NCBI RefSeq assembly: GCF_947507565.1
Contig: NC_089179.1
Location: forward strand, 2,001,747 to 2,065,746
Direction: 5' to 3'
Source of the DNA: Oscarella lobularis
Taxonomy: Eukaryota; Porifera; Homoscleromorpha; Homosclerophorida; Oscarellidae
Length of the DNA: 64,000 bases
The first letter of the stretch is position 1. Each line of letters starts with the position of its first letter. Made by a program: the position numbers and the translations under genes. A model generated the notes under the pieces. That model ran no database searches, was not told the DNA's origin, and was given only the letters and a program-made list of their open reading frames with translations. Shown here in pieces: positions 63,780 to 64,000 of the stretch.

Positions 63780-64000
63780 TCAGACATTATTTGAAAGTTC
63801 TTAATATCAGCTTTTTTCTGTGCTGAAAGTTTTTAAGATGATTTTTGTTGTCTACTTGAAGTCCCAAAAACTTCTAGATACAGAAACCATAGTGTCCCAA
63901 ATCTCATGACGACCGGCTTTTATGAAACAAGCATTATTTTAAAATCGGCGTTAATTATTTAAAATGCATTGCGAAAAAAAGTTTATAAAACGATTAGTTT
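63780..64000. other. No supported gene
   Basis: AT-rich sequence to the window end without recognisable features. Confidence 0.4.

Overview
The window is a piece of animal nuclear DNA, most likely from a non-bilaterian such as a sponge. Three things point that way. A mitochondrial insert carries cox2, tRNA-Val and large-subunit rRNA sequence and needs TGA read as tryptophan. Coding blocks are broken by very short GT-AG introns (about 44 to 60 bases). The repeat families (THAP/ISL2EU-like, Tigger/pogo, Crypton, DUF6589-like, RAG1-N-terminal-like, ubiquitin-ligase-like N-terminal genes) are typical of early-branching animals. The species assignment is inference; nothing in the sequence names it.

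I could not identify an ordinary single-copy host gene. Nearly everything recognisable is a mobile element, a multi-copy family often found with mobile elements, or a decayed copy. Layout: 0-2 kb YqaJ exonuclease remnant and P-element/THAP9-like remnant; 4 kb THAP fragment; 4.5-7.0 kb complete Tigger/pogo-type element with identical 23-bp terminal inverted repeats, a broken transposase and a second, intact, divergently oriented HIRAN-domain gene; 7.0-7.5 kb unclassified transposon-protein fragment; 8.2-9.3 kb mitochondrial insert ending inside a second HIRAN-like gene; 10-11.4 kb RecQ-like helicase; 12.3-15.4 kb EnSpm/CACTA-like transposase; 15.5-17.2 kb a TCATGA-palindrome cluster followed by Pif1-helicase and OTU-protease remnants (Helitron-like); 18.4-19.4 kb intact DDE_3/IS630-like transposase; 19.6-20.9 kb G2E3-like gene; 23.1-26.2 kb Ty3/gypsy element; 26.2 kb a second copy of one EnSpm-like segment; 26.6-31.2 kb two Crypton-like remnants.

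Further right: 33-33.9 kb a second G2E3-like gene; 34.0-35.1 kb a large inverted repeat; 35.5-37.1 kb an intact Tigger-type element with perfect 39-bp inverted ends; 37.9-40.5 kb DUF6589-like transposon protein; 42.2-42.6 kb a 375-bp MITE; 43.1-44.5 kb a gene resembling the RAG1 N-terminal region; 44.6-45.7 kb an intact RPA-like OB-fold protein; 46.9-48.0 kb DDE_3 remnant and a third HIRAN-like gene; 50.0-53.2 kb hAT element; 53.8-58.0 kb an ISL2EU-like element (THAP-DDE transposase plus SWIM-YqaJ-PHD protein between inverted ends); 58.0-59.4 and 62.7-63.8 kb two broken protein-kinase genes; 60.2-61.3 kb a second DUF6589-like gene; 61.2-62.6 kb nested LTR-retroelement gag remnants.

The main thread for follow-up is the recurrence of small HIRAN-domain proteins (three copies), one of them inside the boundaries of a DNA transposon. 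Next are the RAG1-N-like gene beside an RPA-like gene and the THAP-transposase/YqaJ-nuclease element.
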